The notes under the pieces were generated by a model, which was not told where the DNA came from, made no database searches, and worked only from the letters and a program-made list of their open reading frames with translations. A stretch of 64,000 bases of DNA from Streptomyces caatingaensis. Its GTDB lineage: Bacteria; Actinomycetota; Actinomycetes; Streptomycetales; Streptomycetaceae. This document shows, piece by piece, positions 49,977-60,250 of the stretch. A program made the translations under genes and the position numbers. Every line of letters begins with the position of its first letter. Position 1 is the first letter of the stretch. The stretch is taken from contig NZ_LFXA01000009.1 of assembly GCF_001187435.1 (NCBI RefSeq), positions 310,001 to 374,000 of the forward strand, read 5' to 3'.

Positions 49977-50555
49977 TCAGGTGCGCGCCGGCTTGATGCC
50001 CTCCAGGGTGAGCCGCAGCAGGCGGTCGGCCAACTCCGGGTCGCCCGGGGCCTCTTCGACGGCCAGGGCGATCGCGTTCGTCAGCTGCATCAGGTCGGTG
50101 ATGCCGACGTCGGCGCGCACGGCCCCGGCCCGCTGCGCCCGGGCGAGCAGCGTGCTGCCCGCCTCCCGCATGGGGACGTTGCAGCGCGCGAGGGCCGACG
50201 CCTCGTCGCTCTGGGCGGCCATGAGGGCCCGGGACAGCCCCCGGTAGGTCGCGGCGTGGGTGATCACGGCGCGGAGCCAGTCGACCAGGGCCCGGCAGGG
50301 CTCGTCGGCGGCGAGGAGTTCGCGGGAGCGGGCGAGGAGACCGTCCACCTCGCCCTGGAAGACCGCGCACATCAGCGCGGTGCGGTGCGGGAAGTGCCGG
50401 TAGAGGGTGCCGATGCCGACGCCGGCGCGGCGGGCGATGTCCTCCAGGGAGGCGTCCGTGCCGTGCTCGGTGAAGGCGGTGCGCGCCTCGGTGAGCAGCC
50501 GTTCGTAGTTGCGCCGCGCGTCCGCGCGCATCGGCCGTGGCGGCGTCGTCGTCAT
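49977..50555 (-). CDS. TetR-family regulator
   Basis: Regulator of 192 aa. HTH: ASLEDIARRAGVGIGTLYRH followed by FPHRTALMCAVFQGEV, then a helical ligand domain of the SCO4850-like TetR type. GGAGGA lies 9 nt before ATG 50555. Neither neighbour is an obvious target: accA2 is codirectional, separated by a terminator, and DeoR converges. Confidence 0.9.
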   Translation of the reverse strand: MTTTPPRPMRADARRNYERLLTEARTAFTEHGTDASLEDIARRAGVGIGTLYRHFPHRTALMCAVFQGEVDGLLARSRELLAADEPCRALVDWLRAVITHAATYRGLSRALMAAQSDEASALARCNVPMREAGSTLLARAQRAGAVRADVGITDLMQLTNAIALAVEEAPGDPELADRLLRLTLEGIKPART

Positions 50556-50606
50556 GGGCGTTCGTCCTCCCGCTCGCTCCCCGTTCCAGGATGCCATCAA
50601 CGCGGA

Positions 50607-50636
50607 GGGGCCCCGGCCGTCGTCGGCCGGGGCCCC
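50607..50636 (-). terminator. Terminator after accA2
   Basis: A 13-bp stem (GGGGCCCCGGCCG at 50607-50619 and its complement at 50624-50636) with a TCGT loop, 19 bp downstream of the accA2 stop. Confidence 0.8.
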
Positions 50637-50655
50637 CCGGGGCGGAGCGCGGACG

Positions 50656-52410
50656 TCAGTCCTTGATCTCGCAGATGACGGCGCCGGAGGAGACGGAGGC
50701 GCCGATCTCGGCGGTGATGCCCTTGACCGTGCCGGAGCGGTGCGCGTTCAGCGGCTGCTCCATCTTCATGGCCTCCAGGACGACGATCAGGTCGCCGGCC
50801 TCGACCTGCTGGCCCTCCTCGACCGCGACCTTGACGATCGTGCCCTGCATCGGCGAGGCCAGCGCGTCGCCCGAGGCGGCGGAGGTGGCCTTCTTGGCCG
50901 CCCGCCGCTTGGGGCGGGCGCCGCCGGCCGCGGCGGTGCGGGCGATGGTCATGCCGAGCGAGGACGGCAGGGAGACCTCGAGGCGCTTGCCGCCGACCTC
51001 GACGACGACGGTCTCGCGGCCGGGGGCCTCCTCCTCGTCCTCCGCCACGGCGCCCGCGAAGGGCTCGATGGTGTTGGTGAACTCCGTCTCGATCCAGCGG
51101 GTGTGGACGTGGAACGGGTCGGCGGTGAAGGCGGGGTCGGCGACCACGGCGCGGTGGAAGGGGATGGCGGTCGCCATGCCCTCGACGCGGAACTCGCCGA
51201 GCGCGCGGGCGGCGCGCTGGAGGGCCTGCTCGCGGGTGGCGCCGGTGACGATCAGCTTGGCCAGGAGGGAGTCCCAGGCGGGGCCGATCACCGAGCCGGC
51301 CTCGACGCCGGCGTCAAGGCGGACACCCGGGCCGGACGGCGGGTCGAAGCGGGTGACGGTGCCGGGGGCGGGCAGGAAGTTGCGGCCCGGGTCCTCGCCG
51401 TTGATGCGGAACTCGAAGGAGTGGCCGCGCATCGGCGGGTCGTCGTAGCCGAGCTCCTCGCCGTCGGCGATGCGGAACATCTCGCGGACGAGGTCGATGC
51501 CGGTGACCTCCTCGGTGACCGGATGCTCCACCTGGAGGCGGGTGTTGACCTCCAGGAAGGAGATCGTGCCGTCCTGGCCGACGAGGAACTCGCAGGTGCC
51601 GGCGCCCTCGTAGCCGGCCTCGCGGAGGATGGCCTTGGAGGCGCGGTACAGCTCGGCGTTCTGCTCGTCGCTGAGGAACGGCGCGGGGGCCTCCTCGACG
51701 AGCTTCTGGTGGCGGCGCTGGAGGGAGCAGTCGCGGGTGGAGACCACCACGACGTTGCCGTGCTTGTCGGCCAGGCACTGGGTCTCGACGTGCCGGGGGC
51801 GGTCGAGGTAGCGCTCGACGAAGCACTCGCCGCGGCCGAAGGCGGCGACGGCCTCGCGGACGGCCGAGTCGTAGAGCTCGGGCACCTCTTCGAGGGTGCG
51901 GGCGACCTTGAGGCCGCGGCCGCCGCCGCCGAAGGCGGCCTTGATGGCGATCGGCAGGCCGTGCTCCTCGGCGAAGGCGACGACCTCGTCGGCCCCGGAG
52001 ACGGGGTCGGCGGTGCCGGCCACCAGGGGGGCGCCGGCGCGCTGCGCGATGTGACGGGCCGCCACCTTGTCGCCCAGGTCGCGGATGGCCTGCGGGGGCG
52101 GGCCGATCCAGGTCAGCCCCGCGTCGATGACGGCCTGCGCGAACTCGGCGTTCTCGGACAGGAAGCCGTAACCGGGGTGGATCGCGTCCGCCCCGGACTC
52201 GGCCGCGGCGGCCAGCACCTTCGCCATGTCGAGGTAGCTGGTCGCAGGAGTGTCACCACCCAGCGCGTACGCCTCATCGGCCACCCGGACATGCACGGCG
52301 TCCCGGTCCGGATCCGCGTAGACCGCCACACTCGCGATCCCGGCGTCCCGGCACGCACGAGCAACGCGGACTGCGATTTCGCCACGATTGGCGATGAGCA
52401 CCTTGCGCAC
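50656..52410 (-). CDS. accA2: Acyl-CoA carboxylase alpha subunit (biotin carboxylase + BCCP)
   Basis: Protein of 584 aa joining biotin carboxylase (residues 1-450; [17 protein letters not shown]-grasp loop [26 protein letters not shown]) to a C-terminal biotinyl domain with biotin Lys549 in EAMKMEQP. It supplies carboxybiotin to the beta subunit encoded at 56.4-58.0 kb for malonyl- or methylmalonyl-CoA formation. The biotin is attached by the ligase at 58.1 kb. GTG 52410 has AAGGAGG 8 nt upstream, and TAAACT (52442-52437) is a likely -10. Confidence 0.94.
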   Translation of the reverse strand: MRKVLIANRGEIAVRVARACRDAGIASVAVYADPDRDAVHVRVADEAYALGGDTPATSYLDMAKVLAAAAESGADAIHPGYGFLSENAEFAQAVIDAGLTWIGPPPQAIRDLGDKVAARHIAQRAGAPLVAGTADPVSGADEVVAFAEEHGLPIAIKAAFGGGGRGLKVARTLEEVPELYDSAVREAVAAFGRGECFVERYLDRPRHVETQCLADKHGNVVVVSTRDCSLQRRHQKLVEEAPAPFLSDEQNAELYRASKAILREAGYEGAGTCEFLVGQDGTISFLEVNTRLQVEHPVTEEVTGIDLVREMFRIADGEELGYDDPPMRGHSFEFRINGEDPGRNFLPAPGTVTRFDPPSGPGVRLDAGVEAGSVIGPAWDSLLAKLIVTGATREQALQRAARALGEFRVEGMATAIPFHRAVVADPAFTADPFHVHTRWIETEFTNTIEPFAGAVAEDEEEAPGRETVVVEVGGKRLEVSLPSSLGMTIARTAAAGGARPKRRAAKKATSAASGDALASPMQGTIVKVAVEEGQQVEAGDLIVVLEAMKMEQPLNAHRSGTVKGITAEIGASVSSGAVICEIKD

Positions 52411-52948
52411 GATGGCTCCCTCCTTGAAACAAGGTGAGTTTAGGTACTGGCGACACTCCGTGCCGACCCGACGTCCAGGGTGACCTTGCCCACACGGAGT
52501 GTGAGTCGCGTACCCCGCGCGGACGGAAGTTCCCTGCTCTCCCACGGTACGCCGCCCGTGCTCGCGCGCCGCCGGAACTTCGGTGTGGTCAAGGTCTCGG
52601 CGATCTTCGAGGAGCGACGGGGCGGAATCTTTGTGGGGACCCTACGAACGGGTGAAGGAAAGTTTGCGGCAGCGCGTGACGGGAGGGTGGCCCGGGGCAG
52701 GCGGTTACCAGCCGGTATGGGAGGGGTTCGGGCGACCCGCGTGGTCCTCCGGGGGCGAAGGGGCGGCGAGTCGGTCAACTGGGCGCCCCGGCGCGGGAGT
52801 ACGCGCGGTGGGTCGAGGGCGCGCCGATTCGTACGTACCCCGGCGCGGCCCGAAGTCCGTGCGAATCCTTGGGTGTTCCGGAGGAGGGTGGGGTCCCCGG
52901 AACCGGTGGGAGGGGTGACCGATATGCCGTGACATCGTTGAAGAAGTC
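52411..52948. other. 538-bp intergenic region
   Basis: No gene with convincing codon use or homology is visible on either strand. It contains the accA2 leader and -10 (TAAACT, 52442-52437) at the left and the GAAGAAG ribosome binding site of the secreted-protein gene at the right. Open frames here have Arg/Gly-rich, shadow-like translations. Confidence 0.6.
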
Positions 52949-53545
52949 ATGATCAAGCGCATCGCAGCGGCCGCCGCCCTGGCCGGGGCCGCCCTCTCCG
53001 TGACCTCCGCCGCCACCGCGTCCGCGGCGCCCCTGCCCCTGCCGCAGCCGAAGTCGCCCACGGCGAGCGCCGGTGATGTCACCGCCCCGCCCGAGGCCGG
53101 CGCGCCGGCGAAGGCCGCGCCGACGCGGAGCACCACGGGGAAGGGCACCCCCGCCCAGGCCGCGCCGGCGCGGAGCGACACGGGCAAGGGCGGTGCGGCG
53201 AAGGGCGCGGCTCCCGGCAGGGGCGCGGCCCCGGGGAAGAGCGCGAGCCCGGGGAAGAGCGGGACGCCGGCGAGGAGCGGTGCTCCGGGGAGCGCCGCGG
53301 CTCCCGGCAAGGCTCCCGCGAGGACGGGCGCGGCCCCCGTCGCGGGAGCCCCCATGGGCGCCACCCCGCCCAAGGGCGCGACCCCGCCCAAGGGGATGAC
53401 GCCCCCGAAGGGCATGACGCCGCCCCAGAACCCGCCCACCAGCCTCTACCCGGACGCCGTCAACGAACTCGGCAAGCTCAAGCAGCTCAACCAGCTCAGC
53501 CAGGTCAAGCAGGTCGGCCAGGTCGCGAGCCAGCTGCCCCTGTGA
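52949..53545 (+). CDS. Secreted low-complexity Ala/Pro/Gly/Lys-rich protein
   Basis: Exported protein of 198 aa. The signal peptide (IKRIAAAAALAGAALSVTSA, cleavage near ASA) precedes a long basic, disordered region of repeated APGKS/TPPKG-like units (residues about 50-165) and a short amphipathic C-terminus (NELGKLKQLNQLSQVKQVG). Repeats are degenerate. Function unknown; wall- or polyanion-binding would fit the positive charge (speculation). It is the third small exported protein of the window. Confidence 0.75.
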   Translation: MIKRIAAAAALAGAALSVTSAATASAAPLPLPQPKSPTASAGDVTAPPEAGAPAKAAPTRSTTGKGTPAQAAPARSDTGKGGAAKGAAPGRGAAPGKSASPGKSGTPARSGAPGSAAAPGKAPARTGAAPVAGAPMGATPPKGATPPKGMTPPKGMTPPQNPPTSLYPDAVNELGKLKQLNQLSQVKQVGQVASQLPL

Positions 53546-53638
53546 CCACCGCGCACTCCCGCGGTCCGGGCGTCACCGGGATCCGCCGCGTGCCGCCGGT
53601 CCGGCGCCCCTCGGGGGCCTGCCGTTCCGGCCGGGGGT

Positions 53639-53656
53639 CCGGGGGGTGTCCCCCGG
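53639..53656. terminator. Short terminator hairpin
   Basis: CCGGGGG (53639-53645) pairs with CCCCCGG (53650-53656) around GTGT, between convergent genes. Weak but well placed. Confidence 0.5.
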
Positions 53657-53662
53657 GGGGTC

Positions 53663-54274
53663 TCAGTACGCCCACAGGTCGGTGATCGTGGTCCCCAGCT
53701 CCGCCAGCAGCCTGCGGAGCAGGGGCAGCGACAGGCCGATCACGTTTCCCGGGTCGCCGTCGACGCCCTCGACGAAGGGGGCGGAGCGGCCGTCCAGGGT
53801 GAAGGCCCCGGCGACGTACAGCGGTTCGCCGGAGGCCACGTAGGCGGCGATCTCGGCATCGGTCGGCTCACCGAAGCGGACCGTGGTCGAGGCCGTCGCG
53901 GAGCTGCGGCGGCCGGTCGCCGTGTCGATCACACAGTGGCCGGTCCGCAGCACTCCCGAGCGGCCCCGCATGGCCTTCCAGCGGGCCGTCGCGTCCTCGG
54001 CGTCCGCCGGCTTGCCCAGCGCCCGTCCGTCGAGGTCCAGCACCGAGTCGCAGCCGACGACCAGCGCGCCGGCGGCCTCCGGCCGGGCGGCCACGGCCGC
54101 GGCCTTCGCCTCGGCCAGCACCAGGGCCAGCGCCGCGGGGTCCGCGGCGGTGAGCGCGTCCTCGTCCACCCCGCTCACGATCACCTCGGGCGCGAGCCCG
54201 GCCTGGCGCAGCAGGCCGAGGCGGGCCGGGGACTGGGAGGCGAGGACGAGGCGGCGTGCGGGCGTTGCGGTCAT
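53663..54274 (-). CDS. maf: Maf-family nucleotide pyrophosphatase
   Basis: Maf/HAM1-fold protein of 203 aa, hydrolysing non-canonical or methylated nucleoside triphosphates. Diagnostic segments are [31 protein letters not shown] and the [20 protein letters not shown] end. ATG 54274 lies 7 nt after TACGCT (54287-54282), leaderless. Confidence 0.93.
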   Translation of the reverse strand: MTATPARRLVLASQSPARLGLLRQAGLAPEVIVSGVDEDALTAADPAALALVLAEAKAAAVAARPEAAGALVVGCDSVLDLDGRALGKPADAEDATARWKAMRGRSGVLRTGHCVIDTATGRRSSATASTTVRFGEPTDAEIAAYVASGEPLYVAGAFTLDGRSAPFVEGVDGDPGNVIGLSLPLLRRLLAELGTTITDLWAY

Positions 54275-54291
54275 GGGGGCCAGCGTACGGC

Positions 54292-55755
54292 CTACTTCGT
54301 GAGCACGGCCTGCATGATCTTCTTGGCGATGGGGCCCGCGAGGCCGCCGCCGGAGACGTCCTCGCGGTCGACGCCGGAGCCCTCCGGGTCGATGAAGACC
54401 GCGACGGCGACCGGGGAGCCGTCAGCCTGCTTGGCGTAGGAGACGAACCAGGCGTAGGGGATCTTGGAGTTGTTGACGCCGTGCTGGGCGGTGCCGGTCT
54501 TGCCGCCGACGGTGACGCCGTCGATCAGGGCCGACTTGCCGGTGCCCTCCTTGGCCGTGAACTCCATCATCTCCTGGACCTTCTTGGCGGTCTCGGGCGA
54601 GACGGCCTGGGACATCTCCTCCGGCTTGTGCTGCTCGACCGTGGACAGGTCGGGGGCGCGGAGCTTGTCGACCAGGTAGGGCTTCATCAGCTTGCCGTCG
54701 TTGGCCAGGGCCGCGGTCATCATCGCGATCTGGAACGGGGTGGCCGCCAGGCTGCCCTGGCCGATGCCGGTGAGCGCGGTCTGCGGGCGGTTGAGCTTGT
54801 CCGGGTAGACGCTCTTGGTGACCGAGACGGGCATGAACAGCTCCTTGTCGAAGCCGAACTTCTCCGCGGTCTCGCGCATCTTGTCCTGGCCGAGCTCGGC
54901 GGCGATCTTGGCGAAGACGTTGTTGCAGGAGTACTGCATCGCGACCTTGAGCGAGGCGTTGCGGCAGGGCGCGCTCTCGTTCTCGTTCTTCATCGGGGTC
55001 ACGGTGTCGGGCAGGTTCCAGGGGTACGGGGAGTCGGTCGGGGCGTTGATGTCCGTGTAGAGCCCGTGGTCGAGGGCGGCCGCCGCGGTGAGGATCTTGA
55101 AGGTGGAGCCGGCCGGGTAGAGCTCCTTGATCGCGCGGTCGGAGAGCGGCTTGTCCGGGTCCTTCTCCAGCTTCTGCCAGGCCTTCTGGTCCTTGGTGCT
55201 CTCGCCGGAGAAGACCGAGGGGTCGTACGAGGGCGTGGAGACCATGGCGAGGATCTTGCCGGTGGTGGGCTCGATGGCGACCGCGGCGCCCTTGTACTTC
55301 GAGAGCGCCCGGTAGGCGGCCTTCTGCGCCTTGGGGTCGATGGTGGTGACCACGTCGCCGCCCTTGGGCTTCTTGCCGCTGAGCATGTCGGCCGTGCGCT
55401 GGAAGAAGAGCCGGTCGTCGGTGCCCGTGAGGAACTTGTCGTAGACGTACTCCAGGCGCGAGCCGGCGTAGATCTGCGACGAGTAGCCGGTCACCGACGA
55501 GTACATCGGGCCGTCCTTGTAGGTGCGCTTGTACTTCAGGTCGCTGCCCGTGGTCTCCGTCGAGCCCGTGACGGGGTCGCCGCCGACGATGATGTCGCCC
55601 CGCGGCTGCGCATAGGTGTTGATCTTCACTCGGCGGTTGTGCTCGTTGTTGGCGAGGTCGTCCGCCTGGGCGAACTGCAACCACGTGCTTCTGACCAGCA
55701 ACGACAGCACCAGCAGTCCGCTGAAGAGCGCCACACGTCGCACGGGCTTGTTCAT
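54292..55755 (-). CDS. Class B penicillin-binding protein (PbpA-like transpeptidase)
   Basis: Membrane-anchored D,D-transpeptidase of 487 aa with one N-terminal helix (residues 8-24) and a short dimerisation domain. Active-site motifs are STFK (Ser217, in LYPAGSTFK), SCN (in MQYSCNN) and KTGT ([10 protein letters not shown]). It resembles the PbpA-type elongation/sporulation PBPs of Streptomyces rather than FtsI. GGGGAG lies before ATG 55755. It stands alone between maf and carboxylase genes, without a RodA/FtsW partner. Confidence 0.9.
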   Translation of the reverse strand: MNKPVRRVALFSGLLVLSLLVRSTWLQFAQADDLANNEHNRRVKINTYAQPRGDIIVGGDPVTGSTETTGSDLKYKRTYKDGPMYSSVTGYSSQIYAGSRLEYVYDKFLTGTDDRLFFQRTADMLSGKKPKGGDVVTTIDPKAQKAAYRALSKYKGAAVAIEPTTGKILAMVSTPSYDPSVFSGESTKDQKAWQKLEKDPDKPLSDRAIKELYPAGSTFKILTAAAALDHGLYTDINAPTDSPYPWNLPDTVTPMKNENESAPCRNASLKVAMQYSCNNVFAKIAAELGQDKMRETAEKFGFDKELFMPVSVTKSVYPDKLNRPQTALTGIGQGSLAATPFQIAMMTAALANDGKLMKPYLVDKLRAPDLSTVEQHKPEEMSQAVSPETAKKVQEMMEFTAKEGTGKSALIDGVTVGGKTGTAQHGVNNSKIPYAWFVSYAKQADGSPVAVAVFIDPEGSGVDREDVSGGGLAGPIAKKIMQAVLTK

Positions 55756-55862
55756 GACATAACTCCCCGGTTCGCGGCAATTCACCGGGGAAGATGCCAA
55801 TCCGGACAGGTGCGGTTGCGGCGGGACGAAACCTGTGAGGTACCTGTGCAACGGGAGCAGGC

Positions 55863-55991
55863 TCAGGTGAGCCCCAGGACGAGGAAGAGCACGACCATGC
55901 CGACGGCGAGCACCAGGCCCGCCCGCCGGAGCATGGCCTGGGCCTCGCGGAGCTCCTCGGGGGGCTCGTCGGACGGGTCGGACCAGAGCAC
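55863..55991 (-). CDS. 42-aa membrane protein
   Basis: A short frame encodes LWSDPSDEPPEELREAQAML followed by a single transmembrane helix (LVLAVGMVVLFLVLGLT). An acidic amphipathic N-terminus plus one C-terminal helix, and the LWSDPxxEPP opening, recur in small Streptomyces proteins near propionyl-CoA carboxylase genes, as I recall. GTG 55991 lies 6 nt after GACGAT (56003-55998), fitting the leaderless pattern. Confidence 0.65.
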   Translation of the reverse strand: MLWSDPSDEPPEELREAQAMLRRAGLVLAVGMVVLFLVLGLT

Positions 55992-56083
55992 GCCCCCATC
56001 GTCTGGCGCGCACGGCCGCACGGCCTGAGTACGGGTACTCAGGCGTGGGTGTGACGCGACTTACTCGCGCCCGCCGTCCGGCA

Positions 56084-56344
56084 CTACGCCGGCCAGTACG
56101 ACGTCCGCCAGGCCCGCGGGCCCGGCGCGTGCGCCCGCGCGTTGCGCGCCCGCCGGGCCGGGCTGGCCCACTCCGGGCGGACCGGCTCGTCCCCGGGCGC
56201 CGCGGCCGCCGCACGCGCCGCGGCGCGCGCCTGCACCACCGCCAGCGCGGCCGCCAGCTCCTCGGGCGTGGGGTTGCCGCGTACGACCTTGATCACCAGG
56301 CGCTCCCTCTCTCCGCCGTGCATCTCTCCATCGGCCCCCTCCAT
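56084..56344 (-). CDS. pccE: Acyl-CoA carboxylase epsilon subunit
   Basis: Small epsilon subunit, 86 aa, of actinobacterial acyl-CoA carboxylases, which stabilises and stimulates the alpha-beta complex. The core VIKVVRGNPTPEELAAALAV is diagnostic. A short gap of 12 bp separates it from pccB. The start may be ATG 56344, ATG 56323 or GTG 56296; the last has GAGGGAG upstream and gives the most typical N-terminus. Confidence 0.85.
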   Translation of the reverse strand: MEGADGEMHGGERERLVIKVVRGNPTPEELAAALAVVQARAAARAAAAAPGDEPVRPEWASPARRARNARAHAPGPRAWRTSYWPA

Positions 56345-56356
56345 GACGACCGATCG

Positions 56357-57967
56357 TTACAGCGGAATGTTCCCGTGCTTCTTCGGCGGCAGCGCCTCGC
56401 GCTTGTCACGCAGCGCCCGCAGCCCGCGCACGACGTGCCGGCGCGTCTCGGAGGGCAGGATCACCGCGTCCACGTAGCCGCGCTCGGCCGCCGTGTAGGG
56501 GTTGAAGAGCGCGTCCTCGTAGTCCGTGACCAGCTTCGCGCGCAGCTCCTCGCGCTCCTCGTCCGACGAGGCCGCCGCCAGGGCGCCGCGGTGCAGGACG
56601 TTGACCGCGCCCTGCGCGCCCATGACCGCGATCTGGGCCGTCGGCCAGGCCAGGTTGAGGTCCGCGCCCAGGTGCTTGGAGCCCATGACGTCGTAGGCGC
56701 CGCCGAACGCCTTGCGGGTGATCACCGTGATCAGCGGGACCGTGGCCTCCGCGTACGCGTAGATCAGCTTGGCGCCGCGCCGGATGATGCCGCCGTACTC
56801 CTGGTCCACGCCCGGCAGGAAGCCGGGGACGTCGACGAAGGTCAGCACCGGGATGTTGAAGGCGTCGCAGGTGCGCACGAAGCGGGCGGCCTTCTCGCTG
56901 GCGTCGATGTCGAGACAACCGGCGAACTGCATCGGCTGGTTGGCGACGACGCCCACCGGGTGGCCCTCGACCCGGCCGAAGCCGGTGATCATGTTCGGTG
57001 CGAACAGGGCCTGGGTCTCCAGGAACTCGCCGTCGTCCAGCACGTGCTCGACGGCCGTGTGCATGTCGTAGGGCTGGTTCGCCGAGTCCGGGATCAGGAC
57101 GTCCAGTTCGAGGTCGGCGTCCGAGACCTCCAGGTCGGCCTCCTCCGGGTAGGACGGCGGCTCCGAGAGGTTGTTGGACGGCAGGTACGACAGCAGCGCC
57201 TTGACGTACTCGATCGCCTCCTTCTCGTCCCCCGCCAGGTGGTGGGCGACGCCGGAGGTCGCGTTGTGGGTGCGCGCCCCGCCGAGCTCCTCGAAGCCGA
57301 CGTCCTCGCCGGTGACCGTCTTGATGACGTCCGGGCCGGTGATGAACATGTGCGAGGTCCGGTCGACCATCACCGTGAAGTCGGTGATCGCGGGCGAGTA
57401 GACCGCGCCGCCCGCGCAGGGGCCGACGACCAGCGAGATCTGCGGGATCACGCCCGAGGCGTGGGTGTTGCGGCGGAAGATCTCGCCGTACATCCCGAGG
57501 GCCATCACGCCCTCCTGGATGCGGGCGCCGCCGGAGTCGTTGATGCCGACGACCGGGCAGCCCGTCTTCAGCGCGAAGTCCATCACCTTCATGATCTTCT
57601 GGCCGAAGACCTCGCCCAGCGAACCGCCGAGCACCGTGAAGTCCTGCGAGAACACGGCGACCGTGCGGCCGTCGACCGTGCCGTAGCCGGTGACGACGCC
57701 GTCGCCGTACGGGCGGTTCTTCTCCATGCCGAAACTGGTCGACCGGTGCCGGGCGAACTCGTCCAGCTCGACGAACGAACCCTCGTCCAGCAGCAGTTCG
57801 ATCCGCTCACGGGCCGTCAGCTTGCCCTTGGCGTGCTGCTTCTCCACCGCCCGGGCCGAACCGGCGTGCGTCGCCTCGTCGATCCTGCGCCGGAGGTCCG
57901 CGAGTTTGCCCGCGGTCGTGTGGATGTCGGCTCCCTCGGAGCCGGGGGCGGTGGCTGGCTCGGACAT
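56357..57967 (-). CDS. pccB: Propionyl-CoA carboxylase beta subunit (carboxyltransferase)
   Basis: Carboxyltransferase of 536 aa with two crotonase-like halves. Biotin/acyl-CoA oxyanion loops are at GGARIQEG and [10 protein letters not shown]. In S. coelicolor PccB, Asp422 in the second loop favours propionyl-CoA; the matching residue here is Asp426, so methylmalonyl-CoA synthesis is the expected activity (inference). Works with AccA2 and the epsilon subunit. CAGGAG lies 8-10 nt before ATG 57967. Divergent from birA. Confidence 0.95.
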   Translation of the reverse strand: MSEPATAPGSEGADIHTTAGKLADLRRRIDEATHAGSARAVEKQHAKGKLTARERIELLLDEGSFVELDEFARHRSTSFGMEKNRPYGDGVVTGYGTVDGRTVAVFSQDFTVLGGSLGEVFGQKIMKVMDFALKTGCPVVGINDSGGARIQEGVMALGMYGEIFRRNTHASGVIPQISLVVGPCAGGAVYSPAITDFTVMVDRTSHMFITGPDVIKTVTGEDVGFEELGGARTHNATSGVAHHLAGDEKEAIEYVKALLSYLPSNNLSEPPSYPEEADLEVSDADLELDVLIPDSANQPYDMHTAVEHVLDDGEFLETQALFAPNMITGFGRVEGHPVGVVANQPMQFAGCLDIDASEKAARFVRTCDAFNIPVLTFVDVPGFLPGVDQEYGGIIRRGAKLIYAYAEATVPLITVITRKAFGGAYDVMGSKHLGADLNLAWPTAQIAVMGAQGAVNVLHRGALAAASSDEEREELRAKLVTDYEDALFNPYTAAERGYVDAVILPSETRRHVVRGLRALRDKREALPPKKHGNIPL

Positions 57968-58107
57968 CGGGCTGCGGCTCCTGCTCGTCCTGGGGGGTCG
58001 ATGGACTGGGTCGCGCCTTGGCGGCTACCGGGTCGTAGCGTATCGGCGCGGATGCGTTCCGGCAGTGCGTCGTTGGCCACACCCGCCCCCCTTCTAGGGT
58101 GGCTGTC

Positions 58108-59001
58108 ATGACGCCCTCCCCCGACCCCTCCGACGACCGCGGCCGCTGGTCCGACCTGGACCGGCCGCCGCTCAACGCCATGGGACTGCGCCGCGCCCTG
58201 GTGCGGCCCGGCGGCCTGTGGACCTCCCTGGACGTGGTCGAGCGCACCGGCTCGACCAACAGCGACCTCGCCGCGGCCGGCGGGCCCGAGGGCGCCGTGC
58301 TCGTCGCCGAGGAACAGTCCGCCGGGCGCGGCCGGCTGGACCGCACCTGGTCCGCGCCCGCCCGCTCCGGCCTCTTCTTCTCCGTCCGCCTCACCCCCGG
58401 GCCCGGCGTGCCCGCCGCCCGCTGGGGCTGGCTGCCGCTGCTCGCCGGCGTGGCCACCGCGACCGCGCTCTCCCGCGCCGCCGGCGTGGACACCGCCCTG
58501 AAGTGGCCCAACGACCTGCTCGTCACGGTCGGCGGGCAGGAGCGCAAGGCCGGTGGCATCCTCGCCGAGCGCGCCGGGGACTCCGTCGTCCTCGGCATCG
58601 GCCTCAACGTCTCGCTGCGCGCCGCCGAACTGCCCGTCCCCACCGCCGGTTCGCTGGCCCTCGCGGGCGCCGCCGTGCTCGACCGCGACCCGCTGCTGCG
58701 CGCCGTGCTCCGCTCCCTGGAGGACTGGTACGTGCTCTGGCGCGAGGCCGGCGGCGACCCCGGGCCCTGCCGCCTCCAGGAGGCGTACGTCGCCGGCTGC
58801 GCCACCCTCGGCCGCACCGTGCGCGCCGAACTGCCCGGCGGCCGCGCCCTCGTCGGCGAGGCGGTGGCCGTGGACGGGGACGGGCGGCTGGTGCTCGCCA
58901 CCGCGGACGGGGTGCAGGAGCCGGTCGGGGCCGGGGACATCGTCCATCTCCGTCCCGCTTCGTCCGGGCCGGAGGGGCCCTCGGTGCCGTCGGGAGAGTG
59001 A
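58108..59001 (+). CDS. birA: Biotin--acetyl-CoA-carboxylase ligase
   Basis: Monofunctional (class I) biotin protein ligase of 297 aa without an N-terminal DNA-binding domain. The BPL core shows ERTGSTNSDL, SAGRGRLDRTW (biotinyl-AMP loop), KWPNDLLV and GGILAER. It biotinylates the BCCP domain of AccA2. ATG 58108 lies 7 nt after TAGGGT (58095-58100), with TTGGCC (58073-58078) as possible -35; the divergent arrangement with pccB links enzyme and modifier. Confidence 0.93.
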   Translation: MTPSPDPSDDRGRWSDLDRPPLNAMGLRRALVRPGGLWTSLDVVERTGSTNSDLAAAGGPEGAVLVAEEQSAGRGRLDRTWSAPARSGLFFSVRLTPGPGVPAARWGWLPLLAGVATATALSRAAGVDTALKWPNDLLVTVGGQERKAGGILAERAGDSVVLGIGLNVSLRAAELPVPTAGSLALAGAAVLDRDPLLRAVLRSLEDWYVLWREAGGDPGPCRLQEAYVAGCATLGRTVRAELPGGRALVGEAVAVDGDGRLVLATADGVQEPVGAGDIVHLRPASSGPEGPSVPSGE

Positions 59002-59089
59002 GCTAGGGCACACCTGCCGTATCGTTGTGCCCGGAAAGCGGGCGAGCGATCGGCAGGGCAGTGCGCACGGATCGGACAGGGGGCGGGCG

Positions 59090-60250
59090 GTGACCGCCGC
59101 GGACGGGGAGACCCCCCGTCCCGTTGAGCCGGAGAAGACCCTCCCGGAGGAGGGCCCGGAGCGGGGCCCGCGGAAGGACGCGCGGAAGGTCCCCGACGAG
59201 ATCGACGCGGGCGGCGAGGAGGGCGACCCCCTCGCGCTGCGCCTGGAGGCGCTGATCCTCGGCGCGGAACGGCGGTACACCCCCTTCCAGGCCGCCCGCG
59301 CCGCGGGCGTCTCCATGGACCTGGCCGCCCGCTTCTGGCGCGCCATGGGCTTCGCCGACATCGGCCAGGCCAAGGCGCTCACCGAGGCGGACGTCCTCGC
59401 GCTGCGGCGGCTGGCCGGCCTGGTCGAGGCCGGGCTGCTCAGCGAGCCCATGGCCGTTCAGGTGGCGCGCTCCACCGGGCAGACCACCGCCCGGCTCGCC
59501 GACTGGCAGATCGACTCCTTCCTGGAGGGCCTGACCGAGCCCCAGGAACCGGGCCTGACCCGTGCCGAGATCACCTACCCGCTGGTCGAACTGCTCCTGC
59601 CCGAGCTGGAGGAGTTCCTCGTCTACGTGTGGCGCCGCCAGCTCGCGGCGGCGACCGGCCGCGTCGTCCAGGCCCAGGACGACGCCGAGATGGTCGACCG
59701 GCGGCTCGCCGTCGGCTTCGCCGACCTGGTCGGCTTCACCCGCCTCACGCGGCGGCTGGAGGAGGAGGAACTCGGCGAGCTGGTCGAGGCGTTCGAGACC
59801 ACCGCCGCCGACCTGGTCGCCGCGCACGGCGGCCGCCTCATCAAGACCCTCGGCGACGAGGTCCTCTACTCGGCCGACGACGCCGGCACCGCCGCGGAGA
59901 TCGGCCTGCGCCTCATCGAGACGCTCGGGAACGACGAAACCATGCCGGAGCTGCGCGTCGGCATCGCCTTCGGGACGGTGACGACGCGGATGGGCGACGT
60001 CTTCGGCACGACCGTCAACCTCGCGAGCCGCCTCACGTCGATAGCGCCGAAGGACGCCGTCCTGGTCGACAGCGCGCTGGCGGAGGAGCTGACGCGCAGC
60101 GGGGACGCGCCGAAGTCCGAGGCGGAGGTGGCCGGGCCGGGGGGCTCCGGGGAGGCCTCCTCCTACCGCTTCGCGCTGCAGCCCATGTGGCAGCGGCCCG
60201 TGCGCGGGCTGGGCGTGGTGGAGCCGTGGCTCCTCACGCGCCGCGGGTGA
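59090..60250 (+). CDS. cya: Class III adenylate cyclase
   Basis: Soluble class III nucleotide cyclase of 386 aa. An N-terminal region with a MerR-like helix (YTPFQAARAAGVSMDLAARF) and pH-sensor-like helices (residues 45-190) precedes the catalytic domain (about 200-360): FADLVGFTRLTR with metal Asp, LGDEVLYS, and GTTVNLASRLTS with the transition-state Asn/Arg. It matches Cya of S. coelicolor, required for normal germination. GTG 59090 has AGGGGG upstream. Confidence 0.92.
   Translation: MTAADGETPRPVEPEKTLPEEGPERGPRKDARKVPDEIDAGGEEGDPLALRLEALILGAERRYTPFQAARAAGVSMDLAARFWRAMGFADIGQAKALTEADVLALRRLAGLVEAGLLSEPMAVQVARSTGQTTARLADWQIDSFLEGLTEPQEPGLTRAEITYPLVELLLPELEEFLVYVWRRQLAAATGRVVQAQDDAEMVDRRLAVGFADLVGFTRLTRRLEEEELGELVEAFETTAADLVAAHGGRLIKTLGDEVLYSADDAGTAAEIGLRLIETLGNDETMPELRVGIAFGTVTTRMGDVFGTTVNLASRLTSIAPKDAVLVDSALAEELTRSGDAPKSEAEVAGPGGSGEASSYRFALQPMWQRPVRGLGVVEPWLLTRRG

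Noticed and set aside
49634..50247. DeoR frame continuing to 50247 through the TetR gene
   Set aside because: The extension is antisense to a well-supported TetR gene and consists of low-complexity residues; a frameshift with a stop at 49958 is more credible.
52480..52932. Possible 150-aa gene before the secreted protein
   Set aside because: Arg/Gly-rich translation with no ribosome binding site, no promoter hexamer and no recognised family.
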